Positions 24,968 through 34,179 are shown, numbered from the stretch's first letter. The stretch: 64,000 bases of DNA from Flavobacterium sp. UBA2787 (GCA_002352205.1 DEHZ01000005.1:186001-250000), one strand, 5' to 3'. The notes: generated by a model from the letters alone, not told the origin. Program-made: numbers and translations.

Positions 24968-27900
24968 ATGATGAACAAGATAATAAAACAGTTAAAATTT
25001 ATAATGCTACTACTAGTAGGCATTACTTCAATATCAGGAACAGCACAAGATTATGTGCCAACAAGTCCCAGCGTAAATGCATTTGCAAAATTTGATGCCC
25101 ATCCTGTTGATCTTCCAACAGGAACGCCTAACATTTCTATTCCATTAACCTATTTACCTACTTTGTCTAAAGATATTACAGTAGATTTTGATTTAAAATA
25201 TCACCCTTCCAGTGTTGCCGTTTATGACACACTTTCAGGAAACACCGGAAGAGGCTGGAGTTTATATAATTCGGGCGTAATTTCATTTAATGGAACAGGG
25301 GGTCATTTTAACTTTATGGGATATACCGGAAGTATTTCAGTTGAAAGCGAAGGAATGAATCAATATACAACTTACATCTCTGAAAAAAATGGAGCAATTT
25401 TAAAGGCAAATTTAGAAGTGGACTCAAATAATTTTCCAAATTATCTATCTGCTACAATTTATGACGACAACGGGATTAAATTTGTTTTTGATCTTGCCGA
25501 CAATTATATAAAAGTGAAAACAGGAGGTGATCCCCAATTTAATCCCTGGGAAACTAGAAATCTTACGAACAGTGCTTTGCATTTAACCAAGGTTATTGAT
25601 ACCAAAAATGGAAATTTGTTGACTTTTAACTATGATACATTTTATAAAGTGGAAGACTATCATCAAGGAAATGAAAAAAACACCTATCGCCATTTAAAGG
25701 AAGTGATTGCTCACAATGTTGGAAAAGTTACACTAGAACATTCACTTGTCAATACCACAACTTATGATCCAAAAGTAAAATATACTTCGTTAACATTACG
25801 AGACGTTCAAAACAATCAGATAAATAAGTTTCGATTTATCTATAATGGCCAAAATTTAATTGAACTGATTCAAGATAACAACGATAATACGCAAACCATC
25901 AAGCACCAGTTTTTTTACAAAGGTCCAGCAATTAACCAGTATAACCATATTGCCGATATTGATAAATGGGGATACAACAATGAATTTGATAAGTGGTGTA
26001 TGTATGGTAATGAGACTCGTATTAATGTTTTAAGAAATATAGTTTATGATAGATCGGAGGAGTCAAAAGCACTTACTCCAAGACATGTTGCCAAAGGAGT
26101 ACTTCAGAAAATAATTTATCCTACGGGTGGAGCAGTTTTATATGACTATGAAGCCAATACGTATTCCTATGCCAATATTCATCGTTATGAACAAAGACCC
26201 GTCCCAAATACAGAACCTCTTGAGTGGGAACATGACCCCGATTTTTTTACATCATTCACTACAGCCAATTTGCACAATTTCAGTAAAAGTTCATTTGCAG
26301 GAGGTTCTTTTACTCCCGGAGGTGCAACGTCTTTTAGTTTTACGGTACTTAACAGTCCCAAAAAATTATATTTCAAGTTTGATATAGATCAATATGAACA
26401 ACAAATGGATTTGGTAGATTCCAGTGAAGATGACCCCACCATGATGAGTTTTTATCCTCAATTTAGCCTGAGACAATCTTCTACAGTCATCGAAACGTTT
26501 GCATTTGGAGAATCTGTTAACACAGGCACACCTCTTCAGCCGATTTGGAAATACAAAAGAGAGTATTATAACAACAACCAAAACTGCTGTTCCGGCCAAA
26601 GCATTACGTTAAATCCGGGCACCTACCAAATCCATTTAAACTCAAGCTACCCACACAATGGATATGCTACGGTAGAAGAAATTGCTCCGGTTTCTACACC
26701 CAAAAAATGGCATTATGGCAATGGCATCCGAATCAAACGTATTGGTTATTTTGAAGACCCTACGGTGCCGCAAAATTATTACTCACTATCCAATCCCGGT
26801 GTTACCTATACACCGGTCAAAGAATTCAATTATGACTATTCCCAATTTGATGAACCCAACAGAAGTAGCGGTTATTTGTTAGTAGACGGAATCATAAACT
26901 ATGAGTTTTGGGCAAAGAAAGCAGCCTCTAGAGAGGGAATTTCTCCGGTTTGGTATCAAAATGTTCGCGTAACTCAAACAGGAGAAGCCGGAAGAACTGA
27001 TTATTATTTTGTGTCTCCAAAAGATTATATGCCAGATGACCCTCATCAACCCTTAAGCTCAACAAAATATGGTAAAGCCAAAGAAGTTAGAATTTACAAT
27101 GAAGCGGGGGTATTGCAAAAGAAAATAGAAAACGTTTATAATTACGATGAAGACTATCTTTCTGAACCCTCCGAAGGATTATATAATAATTTTGCAATCG
27201 GTTGGACTGCGTTAATGCAATCCAAAGAAACTTCCTATTTTTCAAATTCTAATCCTACTGAAATTAATAGCAACTATACTTATATTTTTAATAGACTCCT
27301 TGCAGAGAAATCTGAAACCAGTAGTGTAACAAACGAGACCTTAACAACAAAATATTATTATGATCTACGCAACACTCCTAGCAGTTTAAACCGAATTGCA
27401 TTAGAAAAAACGGAAGTGTTTTTAAACACAAAGTTGTTAAACACCACATTTATTAATTATTCTAACCAATGGCCTGTTGTTAACTATGGCGGTTTTTTAG
27501 GTATTCCAACTATATCCTACCAAGCACAATCCACATCGGTCTCTAAACACGACAATCCGCTTGTGCAAAAGATGAAAGTAAACCTGATAGACAGCAATAA
27601 TAATCCGGTGGAAATTGAGCAAGAAAACGGAATTAAAGTGTCCTACATCTGGGGTTATAATTCCACACAAGTGGTGGCAAAAATTGAAAATATGGCTTTC
27701 AATTCTATACCACCCAATCTAATTACGCCCATTATCGATGCGTCTAACACCAATAATTCTGCCAATCTTATTACTGCATTAAATGCTCTAAGAAACCACA
27801 GTTCAATGGCCAATGCGATGGTGAGTACTTTTACCTATAAACCGTTGGTGGGTGTTCAAACCGTTACCGACCCCAAAGGATTTATCATGACGTTTTTTTA

Positions 27901-27988
27901 CGATAAGTTTAACCGTCTGGAAAAAGTAACCGATCACACAGGAAAACTATTGTCTGAAAACGAGTACCATTACCGAACTCAAAACTAA
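24968..27988 (+). CDS. Large secreted YD-repeat-type protein (N-terminal partner of the Rhs protein)
   Basis: The 1006 residues begin with a signal peptide (cleavage near ISGTAQDY). The body has SpvB/Rhs-like features: PVDLPTGTPNISIPLTYLP, GWSLYNSGVISFNG and KVIDTKNGNLLTFNYDTFY. It ends with a YD repeat, TDPKGFIMTFFYDKFNRLEK VTDHTG. Rhs-like shells often begin with such a domain. Here it is a separate protein whose stop is followed after 6 nt by the next large secreted Rhs protein. It has no T9SS domain of its own. It is probably one half of a split Rhs shell, or a cap for it. Precise role is inference. Confidence 0.75.
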   Translation: MMNKIIKQLKFIMLLLVGITSISGTAQDYVPTSPSVNAFAKFDAHPVDLPTGTPNISIPLTYLPTLSKDITVDFDLKYHPSSVAVYDTLSGNTGRGWSLYNSGVISFNGTGGHFNFMGYTGSISVESEGMNQYTTYISEKNGAILKANLEVDSNNFPNYLSATIYDDNGIKFVFDLADNYIKVKTGGDPQFNPWETRNLTNSALHLTKVIDTKNGNLLTFNYDTFYKVEDYHQGNEKNTYRHLKEVIAHNVGKVTLEHSLVNTTTYDPKVKYTSLTLRDVQNNQINKFRFIYNGQNLIELIQDNNDNTQTIKHQFFYKGPAINQYNHIADIDKWGYNNEFDKWCMYGNETRINVLRNIVYDRSEESKALTPRHVAKGVLQKIIYPTGGAVLYDYEANTYSYANIHRYEQRPVPNTEPLEWEHDPDFFTSFTTANLHNFSKSSFAGGSFTPGGATSFSFTVLNSPKKLYFKFDIDQYEQQMDLVDSSEDDPTMMSFYPQFSLRQSSTVIETFAFGESVNTGTPLQPIWKYKREYYNNNQNCCSGQSITLNPGTYQIHLNSSYPHNGYATVEEIAPVSTPKKWHYGNGIRIKRIGYFEDPTVPQNYYSLSNPGVTYTPVKEFNYDYSQFDEPNRSSGYLLVDGIINYEFWAKKAASREGISPVWYQNVRVTQTGEAGRTDYYFVSPKDYMPDDPHQPLSSTKYGKAKEVRIYNEAGVLQKKIENVYNYDEDYLSEPSEGLYNNFAIGWTALMQSKETSYFSNSNPTEINSNYTYIFNRLLAEKSETSSVTNETLTTKYYYDLRNTPSSLNRIALEKTEVFLNTKLLNTTFINYSNQWPVVNYGGFLGIPTISYQAQSTSVSKHDNPLVQKMKVNLIDSNNNPVEIEQENGIKVSYIWGYNSTQVVAKIENMAFNSIPPNLITPIIDASNTNNSANLITALNALRNHSSMANAMVSTFTYKPLVGVQTVTDPKGFIMTFFYDKFNRLEKVTDHTGKLLSENEYHYRTQN

Positions 27989-27994
27989 AGCCTG

Positions 27995-30900
27995 ATGAAA
28001 AAGTTATACATCCTTTTACTCCTTCCTTTTTTGGCTTTAGGACAAAGTCAGAATCAAAATTATGTTAAAACCACTACCTACAAGGTGGCAACGGCCAGTT
28101 CAATAAGTAATCCAATGCCAAACCAAGCCACGGTTCAGGTGGATTATTTTGATGGAACCGGACGCCTAATCCAACAAAGAGCCATCAAGCAAGCTCATGG
28201 TGATGGTGATATTGTAACCCATGTGGGCTATGACAATGTTGGCAGACCAACCAAAAGTTATATGCCTTATGTTGAAACCACATCCAGTTTGTTATATAAT
28301 CCAAATGCACATCAAGAAACCCTTAGTTTCTATAATACTCCAACCTATGAAAACACCACTAATCCCTACAGTGAGCAACAAATCGAAGCTTCGCCCTTGG
28401 GAAGGGTTTTAAAACAAGGTTCACCCGGTGAACATTGGATGGTCGACTTTCCCAGTAGTACAACTGATCACACTGTAAAATTTGAATATCAGTCAAACGC
28501 GGCCTCCGAAGTGCGTTTTTTTAAAGTGTCAAACACTAAAAACTCCACAACTAAATTATACGACATTGCTTTAGTTAACTCCGGATTTTATGGGGCGGGT
28601 CAATTGACCAAAACAATTGTTAAAGATGAAAACTGGACAACAGCCGCCGGTAATAATCATACTACACAAGAGTTTAAGAACAAACAGGGGTTAGTGCTAC
28701 TCAAAAGAACTTTTGAAAATTCGTTGGCTCGAGATACGTATTATTTGTATGATGACTTTGGCAATTTAACCTATGTTTTCCCTCCCGGGGTGAATACCGC
28801 ATCATCAATCACGACCACGATTTTGAATGATATGTGTTATCAATACAAATATGATTTTAAAAATCGGTTGGTAGAAAAAAAATTACCCGGCAAAGATTGG
28901 GAATTCATTGTGTATGACAAATTAGACCGCCCCGTGTTATCAGGCCCGGTATTAACCCCTTTTGGCGGAACACAAAGAGGTTGGATGGTTTCAAAATTCG
29001 ACGCTTTTGGCAGAGTAGCCTATACAGCATGGGTGAGTGAAAACACGTTTACATCGGCCAGAAGAAACACGTTACAGAACACAAAAGATTTGGCTGCCGA
29101 ACCTATTTTTGAAACAAAACTAACGTCAGCCACAACCAATAATGGCGTAAGCATTCAATATTCTAACACTGTTTTTCCTAAAACAACCTACACCATTTTA
29201 TCCATTAATTATTATGACAATTACACTTATCCGGGAGCACCTGCCATACCACCAACGGTAGAAGGACAACCTGTTTTAACTAACGCCAAAGGACTCCCTA
29301 CCGGAACTTGGACACGGGTTTTAAATGCGAGTTCAGTAGTGGGTGAGTTATCCTATGTGATTTATGATTACAAAGCACGTCCGGTGCGAACCTATCAATC
29401 TAACTACTTAGGCGGATTTAGTCAAACCGATTCTTATATGGAGGATGGTTTGCTCCTATACACCATTACGTCGCACAAGCGAACCAGTCAAGATAATGAG
29501 ATAGCTGTACAAGAAAATTTTGAATATACTGCCCAAGGCAGACTGGTGAAACACTTGCATAAACTTCCCAACCTTGTGCAAGAGCGTTTGTCCAACAATC
29601 AGTATAACCCATTGGGTCAATTGATTGCTAAAAATGTGGGCGGAACAAACCTAACGGGTGAATTAGGCTTGCAAAAAGTAGACTACCGCTACAACATCCG
29701 CGGTTGGTTGTTGGAAATAAATAACACGAACGATTTAAGCAGTGGTGGCGGACTTTTTAACGATTTATTTTCGTTTAAAATAAATTATAACACGGTAGAT
29801 AATAGTTTAAACAACACGGTAAAAGCACTCTACAATGGTAATATTTCCGAAACGTTTTGGCGTACAGCCGGAGACAATGTCTTGCGAAAATACGGCTATT
29901 CCTATGACCAGATGAACCGATTGTTGAGTGCCGTATATCAAAAACCCGGTGCAACGGTAGAAGTAACCAATAGTTATAACGAAATCCTGTCGTATGATGC
30001 AAATGGAAACATTAGCACCCTAACCCGCACGGGAGAATTTGACGACCAATTTCAAAACTTGCAAATAGATAACTTGGCCTATTTTTATCATCCCACCAAA
30101 AAAAACCAGTTGATGAAAGTCACCGATTATCAAAACAACCCCAATGGTTTTAAAGACGATAGTGATGGCACCAATGATACGGTAGATGATTATAGCTATG
30201 ATGGATTTGGCAATATGTTGAGCGATGCCAATAAAAACATATCGATTATTCGATACAATCATTTAAACTTACCCACGTTAGTAGATTTTGGTGTTGCAGG
30301 AAAAATTGAATACCTTTACAATGCGGCTGGGGTAAAAGTTCAAAAAAAGGTAGCCGAAGGAACACTCATCACCATTACCGATTACCTCAATGGTTTTCAG
30401 TATGTAAAAACTGGAAGTAATGCATTGGAGTTAGAGTTTTTTCCACATGCCGAAGGCTATGTAAAAGTAACCGATGGCAATGTATATAATTACGTTTACA
30501 ATTACACCGATCATTTGGGTAATGTTCGTTTGAGTTATACCAAAGACCCTGCAAGCAACGTTCTTACGATTTTAGAAGAAAACAACTATTATCCTTTCGG
30601 TTTAAAGCACCGGAATTATAATATGTCGCAAAAGCAGTATTCCAAGCTGATGAATGGTGGTGGCATTATCATTACCCCCACCAATCAAACGGTGTATGAT
30701 TACAAACTCAACGGCAAAGAATACCAAGACGAACTAGGACTCAATATGTATGCCATGGACATGCGTCAGTATGATCCGGCTATTGCAAGATGGGTCGTGC
30801 AAGATCCGGTGGTACATCATAATTATTCTCCCTATAGTGCTTTTGATAATAATCCTGTGTTTTGGGCTGACCCAAGTGGTGCTGATAGTAGTATGCCTGA

Positions 30901-31672
30901 ATTTTTTGATGGATTAGGAAGACAAAAGTATGACTCGAGAGGACAATACATTACACCATTAGATCGTGGCGATATTAGTCATGATGTGATGACGCAGCTT
31001 TTTGAGATGAGGAGGAAGTCAGAAAGAATGGGAGGTGTAAAAGAGTTTGTATTACCGCCAGGGGTTGTTGATTTTTTTGCAGAAGGTAAAGCAGAAAACG
31101 AATTGTTTAGAATTTATGATGCCGATGGCAGAACGGCTCATGTGTTTTATGCTAGTTTTTTTGGGGAAAGTGAAGATGTAAAAAGAATAGTTGGAGCTTC
31201 AACACATCAAAGATCATCTAGTTCTGGGCCTTCTCTTTTTAGTGCTTTAACTTTTGGGCTTGGTATTGGAGAAATCACCAGACAAGGGGTTTCTTATGTG
31301 CAGTACGGAGCAAGTGCAGGTCGGGTGGAGCATGCACTTACAGCAGGTAAATACATACATCGGGGACAAGTTTATTGGCAAGGGAATTATCCGAAAGTTA
31401 CACAAGCTATGAAGAATAGTTTGAGTGGGGCTAAGTTTTTGCAAAATGTTGGACAAAAAATAACAGTTGCTTCCGCAGGTATGACGGTATACGATGGCCT
31501 TAGTAATGGTTGGGAAAATCATCATACAGCAGATTTAATTATTACAGGAACATTATATTTTCTTGCGGCTTCAAATCCATTAGGATGGATTGTAGGAGGT
31601 GTATATACCATTACTGACATGGCTGTTCAAGCCCATACAGGAAAATCTATTACTCAAAATTTGTTTGATTAA
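27995..31672 (+). CDS. Rhs-family polymorphic toxin-like protein (DUF6443, Rhs core, variable tip)
   Basis: The 1225-residue protein has a signal peptide (MKKLYILLLLPFLALGQ). An N-terminal Rhs-associated domain of the DUF6443 kind follows (VQVDYFDGTGRLIQQ, VGYDNVGRPTKSY), then many YD repeats (YYLYDDFGNLTYV, YDFKNRLVEKKLPG). The Rhs core is at about 830-960 (YTDHLGNVRLSY, YYPFGLKHRNYN, YDYKLNGKEYQDELGLNMYA, ARWVVQDPV, FWADPSGAD). The tip begins after DPSGAD, passes DGLGRQKYDSRGQYITPL and VMTQLFEMRR, then becomes unrelated to the second tip downstream. Its last 150 residues are glycine-rich and hydrophobic, ending HTGKSITQNLFD, consistent with a membrane-acting toxin but not proven. A small membrane gene follows 12 nt later. 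Confidence 0.88.
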   Translation: MKKLYILLLLPFLALGQSQNQNYVKTTTYKVATASSISNPMPNQATVQVDYFDGTGRLIQQRAIKQAHGDGDIVTHVGYDNVGRPTKSYMPYVETTSSLLYNPNAHQETLSFYNTPTYENTTNPYSEQQIEASPLGRVLKQGSPGEHWMVDFPSSTTDHTVKFEYQSNAASEVRFFKVSNTKNSTTKLYDIALVNSGFYGAGQLTKTIVKDENWTTAAGNNHTTQEFKNKQGLVLLKRTFENSLARDTYYLYDDFGNLTYVFPPGVNTASSITTTILNDMCYQYKYDFKNRLVEKKLPGKDWEFIVYDKLDRPVLSGPVLTPFGGTQRGWMVSKFDAFGRVAYTAWVSENTFTSARRNTLQNTKDLAAEPIFETKLTSATTNNGVSIQYSNTVFPKTTYTILSINYYDNYTYPGAPAIPPTVEGQPVLTNAKGLPTGTWTRVLNASSVVGELSYVIYDYKARPVRTYQSNYLGGFSQTDSYMEDGLLLYTITSHKRTSQDNEIAVQENFEYTAQGRLVKHLHKLPNLVQERLSNNQYNPLGQLIAKNVGGTNLTGELGLQKVDYRYNIRGWLLEINNTNDLSSGGGLFNDLFSFKINYNTVDNSLNNTVKALYNGNISETFWRTAGDNVLRKYGYSYDQMNRLLSAVYQKPGATVEVTNSYNEILSYDANGNISTLTRTGEFDDQFQNLQIDNLAYFYHPTKKNQLMKVTDYQNNPNGFKDDSDGTNDTVDDYSYDGFGNMLSDANKNISIIRYNHLNLPTLVDFGVAGKIEYLYNAAGVKVQKKVAEGTLITITDYLNGFQYVKTGSNALELEFFPHAEGYVKVTDGNVYNYVYNYTDHLGNVRLSYTKDPASNVLTILEENNYYPFGLKHRNYNMSQKQYSKLMNGGGIIITPTNQTVYDYKLNGKEYQDELGLNMYAMDMRQYDPAIARWVVQDPVVHHNYSPYSAFDNNPVFWADPSGADSSMPEFFDGLGRQKYDSRGQYITPLDRGDISHDVMTQLFEMRRKSERMGGVKEFVLPPGVVDFFAEGKAENELFRIYDADGRTAHVFYASFFGESEDVKRIVGASTHQRSSSSGPSLFSALTFGLGIGEITRQGVSYVQYGASAGRVEHALTAGKYIHRGQVYWQGNYPKVTQAMKNSLSGAKFLQNVGQKITVASAGMTVYDGLSNGWENHHTADLIITGTLYFLAASNPLGWIVGGVYTITDMAVQAHTGKSITQNLFD

Positions 31673-31684
31673 ATTCTATAAATT

Positions 31685-32068
31685 ATGTATTACTGGCTAT
31701 TTATTAAATTTTACAATTTTTACAAGAAAAAGAATAATTATGATCCATTATTTAATAGTGTGGCTTTGATTTTTTTTGCTCAAATAGTTCATTTTTTTTT
31801 AATTTTCTTAATTCTAGGAAGTATATTTAATTTTGAAATTCCTTCATTTAGTAAAGATAGATTTGTTAATAAATTAGCTTTTCTTCCTATTTCACTATTA
31901 TGGCTTATTACAATTAATAATTATTATAAAAATAAATTAAAGAAATCAGAAGCTAAGTCTGATTACAAGGTATTAAAATTGTATGAATTACTGTTGTTGA
32001 TTTTTTTTATTATTATAGTACCTTTATATGTCACTATAAGATTATCAGGTGGTCAAATCTGGAAATAG
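31685..32068 (+). CDS. Small membrane protein, candidate immunity to the Rhs tip
   Basis: The 127 residues contain three to four hydrophobic helices (VALIFFAQIVHFFLIFLILG, LAFLPISLLWLITI, LYELLLLIFFIIIVPLYVTI) with lysine-rich loops. No known domain is recognised. The position, 12 nt after the toxin-like tip, and low GC are typical of immunity genes. A membrane immunity protein would fit a membrane-targeting tip. An IS1-type end fragment begins 6 bases after its stop. Confidence 0.55.
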   Translation: MYYWLFIKFYNFYKKKNNYDPLFNSVALIFFAQIVHFFLIFLILGSIFNFEIPSFSKDRFVNKLAFLPISLLWLITINNYYKNKLKKSEAKSDYKVLKLYELLLLIFFIIIVPLYVTIRLSGGQIWK

Positions 32069-32073
32069 GAAGA

Positions 32074-32098
32074 GGTAATGTTCAATGATTAGTGATGA
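32074..32098. repeat. Solo IS1-type end sequence, copy 1
   Basis: GGTAATGTTCAATGATTAGT followed by GATGA matches the IS left end at 34590 with a few changes. It lies between the first candidate immunity gene and a foreign Rhs fragment. No transposase is attached. Confidence 0.55.
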
Positions 32099-32101
32099 GC
32101 A

Positions 32102-32296
32102 GGACGGGTATAAATACAAATTAAATGACTGAGTGTTTCAGGCAGAATTAGAACTGAAACAGCTATGGACTTCCGCCAGTATGATGCTGCGTTAGGAAGA
32201 TTTATGGCCATGGATAGACTTACGGAGTTGACACCGGGTATTACGCCGTATCGTTTTGCGTTTAACAACCCCGCTCCGCAAAGTGTTCGAGCATAA
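32102..32296 (+). pseudogene. Decayed Rhs core fragment of a different subfamily
   Basis: The frame from 32165 reads MDFRQYDAALGRFMAMDRLT, then ELTPGITPYRFAFNNP: the end of an Rhs core, clearly not the version in the main gene (MDMRQYDPAIARWVVQDPV). Just upstream, GYKYKLND, a TGA where glycine-lysine is expected, and a shifted FQAELEL-like frame show the decayed KLNGKEFQDELGL block. The right end runs into REP-like sequence. It has no start and no tip, so it is a dead relic of another Rhs gene. Confidence 0.65.
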
Positions 32297-32340
32297 AGTT
32301 CCTATGAAAAGCTCCGCAAATGTCTCCTGACTTTACGGAA
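32269..32340. repeat. Left REP-like inverted repeat
   Basis: Contains CCGCTCCGCAAAG and, at 32310-32339, the palindrome CTCCGCAAATGTCTCCTGAC / TTTACGGA (one mismatch). It is inverted relative to 33011-33072. Confidence 0.65.
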
Positions 32341-32402
32341 TTTAAAAAAATAAAATAAGAAATATCAGAAAGTTTATTATTTTTATTTAAAATTTACACG
32401 CC

Positions 32403-33004
32403 ATGAAAGAAGGATATGTCATCAGAGACCAAAACCTGCCACATTTTTTAACTGCAACAATTGTTGATTGGATTGACGTTTTTTCCAGAAAATCATATCG
32501 AGATTGTGTTATTGATTGTTTAGATTATTGCATCAAAAACAAAGGAATGGTTCTATACAGTTATGTAATTATGACAAATCACATTCATATGATTGTTCAG
32601 TCAAAAGAAGGAAAACTGTCAGATTTAATTCGTGATTTTAAGAAATATACAGCCAAAACCATTTTAGAAAAAATTCAAAATGAACCAGAAAGTAGAAAAG
32701 AATGGATGTTAGAACGTTTTCAATTGGCGACAAAGACTCGTAGCAGAAATAAAAATTTTCAATTTTGGCAATTAGGGAATCATGCAGAAGAAATTATTCT
32801 GAAAAATTTATGTGGTCAAAAATTGACTATATTCATTTAAATCCCGTTCGTGCTGGATTAGTAGAAAAAGCATCTCACTACCTCTATTCAAGTGCTTCAA
32901 ATTATGTGTGTAACGAAGGTTTGATTAAAGTTGAATTGGTTGACATATCCCTTAAAAGCAATTTAAATCCAAATTTAATTACAAAATATAGTAGTTATGA
33001 TTAA
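32403..33004 (+). pseudogene. REP-associated tyrosine transposase (RAYT), frameshifted
   Basis: The first frame (32403-32840) gives MKEGYVIRDQNLPHFLTATI with the HUH motif MTNHIHMIVQ, as in IS200/IS605-type Y1 transposases of the REP-associated branch. Around 32795 the frame breaks. The continuation in the next frame gives NYSEKFMWSKIDYIHLNPVR AGLVEKASHYLYSSASNY, with the catalytic-tyrosine helix and the family's IHLNPVRAGLV block, ending at 33004. A single missing base (ATT for ATTT near 32791-32796) explains it. The element is probably immobile unless helped in trans. Confidence 0.8.
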
Positions 33005-33010
33005 CTTACA

Positions 33011-33072
33011 TTCCGCAAAGTCGGGAGACATTTGCGGAGCGTTGCTACTAAGAAGACTTTGCGGAGCGGGGT
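33011..33072. repeat. Right REP-like inverted repeat
   Basis: TTCCGCAAAGTCGGGAGACA then TTTGCGGAGCG form a perfect 8-bp palindrome (TCCGCAAA/TTTGCGGA). A second half, GACTTTGCGGAGCGGGG, abuts the orphan Rhs tip. Confidence 0.65.
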
Positions 33073-33768
33073 GCTTTTGATAATAATCCTGTTTTTTGGG
33101 CAGACCCAAGTGGGGCGGATAGTAGTATACCACAACTGTATGATGGGTTTGGAAGACAAAAGTATGACTCTAGAGGACAATACATTACGCCATTAGAACG
33201 AGGTGACATTAGCCATGATGTGATGACGCAGCTTTTTGAGACGAGGAGAGTTTCGGGGAATGGCGACGGAAATAGTAAATGTTCTGATTGTCCACATCCA
33301 GATAAATATACACATAAAAATAAAGAAATTTTTTCATCTAAAGATGGGAATGATTATATATTTTATAACAATGAATGGCACTTAATTGGAAAGGAAGAAT
33401 TTGTTGAAGAAAAATATTGGGATCCATATGATCCAAAAGGATTTGTAAGTGTAAAAGTCAAAAGGGAAGATGCATTTGAGGCTAATTTTTTAATTTCTGA
33501 ACTTAAATCTGAAGGAACAAAAAGTGCTGTAGGATGGGGTAGTTTAAAGAAAGGATTTGATTATACCTTAATAGGAAAAGAAATTATTAAAAAATCAAAA
33601 GAAGGTGGGGCTGGACAAGTGATAAAGAAGAAATTAGCTGGTACAAATATTTTTTGGATGTCATATAATTTTCATAAAGCATCAAAAGAACATGCTATTC
33701 AGATGTTTAAGTCAATGGAAAGACACGATAAAGCAGTTGAACTATTAAGAAAAAAAAATAAAATTTAA
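33073..33768 (+). pseudogene. Orphan Rhs toxin tip (silent tip cassette)
   Basis: In one open frame from 33073: AFDNNPVFWADPSGADSSIP, then DGFGRQKYDSRGQYITPLER and HDVMTQLFETRRVSG. This matches the end of the main Rhs core and the start of its tip almost residue for residue. After RR the sequence is unrelated to the first tip: NSKCSDCPHPDKYTHK, then an alpha/beta stretch and a basic C-terminus ELLRKKNKI. There is no shell upstream and no proper start; the REP element abuts it. A GTG-ATG pair at 33220 could allow low-level translation of 182 residues. The activity is not recognisable. A small membrane gene begins at the very next base after its stop. Confidence 0.7.
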
Positions 33769-34095
33769 ATGAAATTAAGTATTTTTTTAAAACTAATATT
33801 AGTTTTGATAATTTTTAGTTTGTTCTGGTCATTTGAATATTTGAACTCTGACTCGTTAATTTTGTTATTATTGATTTACTTCAATGAATACTTAAAAATA
33901 ATGGTAATTCAAAAATTGAAATATAAATTAATTTACAGAATTTATATTTATTTTCTATTTATTAATTTAATTCTTTTTTTAATTTATTATTTTGGATATT
34001 TGGATAATTCATTTTATTTGATTCTTTTTTTATTGATACTTATACAGTGTTATTATTTGTTTAGAAATAATTATAAAAATGAGGCTAATAGGTAA
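33769..34095 (+). CDS. Small membrane protein, candidate immunity to the orphan tip
   Basis: The 108 residues are mostly hydrophobic, with three to four helices (LILVLIIFSLFWSFEYL, LILLLLIYFNEYL, YIYFLFINLILFLIYYFGY, LILFLLILIQCYYLF). The ATG follows the tip's TAA with no gap, so translation is coupled. It shares the size and membrane character of the gene at 31685, but I see no alignable sequence. Its TAA stop lies inside an IS1-type end sequence (GGTAAT at 34091), so the insertion may have trimmed the true C-terminus. Confidence 0.5.
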   Translation: MKLSIFLKLILVLIIFSLFWSFEYLNSDSLILLLLIYFNEYLKIMVIQKLKYKLIYRIYIYFLFINLILFLIYYFGYLDNSFYLILFLLILIQCYYLFRNNYKNEANR

Positions 34096-34114
34096 TTTTT
34101 CACAGTTAGTGATG
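34091..34114. repeat. Solo IS1-type end sequence, copy 2
   Basis: GGTAATTTTTCACAGTTAGT then GATG, a diverged relative of the 34117 copy. It supplies the stop codon of the preceding gene. Confidence 0.5.
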
Positions 34115-34116
34115 TA

Positions 34117-34171
34117 GGTAATGTTCCAAAGTTAGTGATGAACCAAAATTCACAACTTAACCATTTGTAAA
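34117..34171. repeat. Solo IS1-type end sequence, copy 3
   Basis: GGTAATGTTCCAAAGTTAGT, GATGAACCAAAATT and TTAACCATTTGTAAA are shared with 34590-34644 with about four differences in 55 bases. It sits 2 bases after copy 2 in the same orientation and precedes the second Rhs core fragment. Confidence 0.65.
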
Positions 34172-34179
34172 ACAAACCT

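Larger units (their letters stand above)
32269..33072 (+). mobile_element. RAYT-type element: REP-like inverted repeats flanking a Y1 transposase gene
   Basis: Left flank (32269-32340) and right flank (33011-33072) are inverted copies of each other, sharing CCCCGCTCCGCAAAGT, then GCTCCGCAAATGTCTC and a GACTTTGCGGAA-like block. Each contains an internal palindrome such as TCCGCAAA...TTTGCGGA. A REP-associated tyrosine transposase gene, now frameshifted, lies between them. The element separates a foreign Rhs core fragment from an orphan Rhs tip. Confidence 0.7.
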
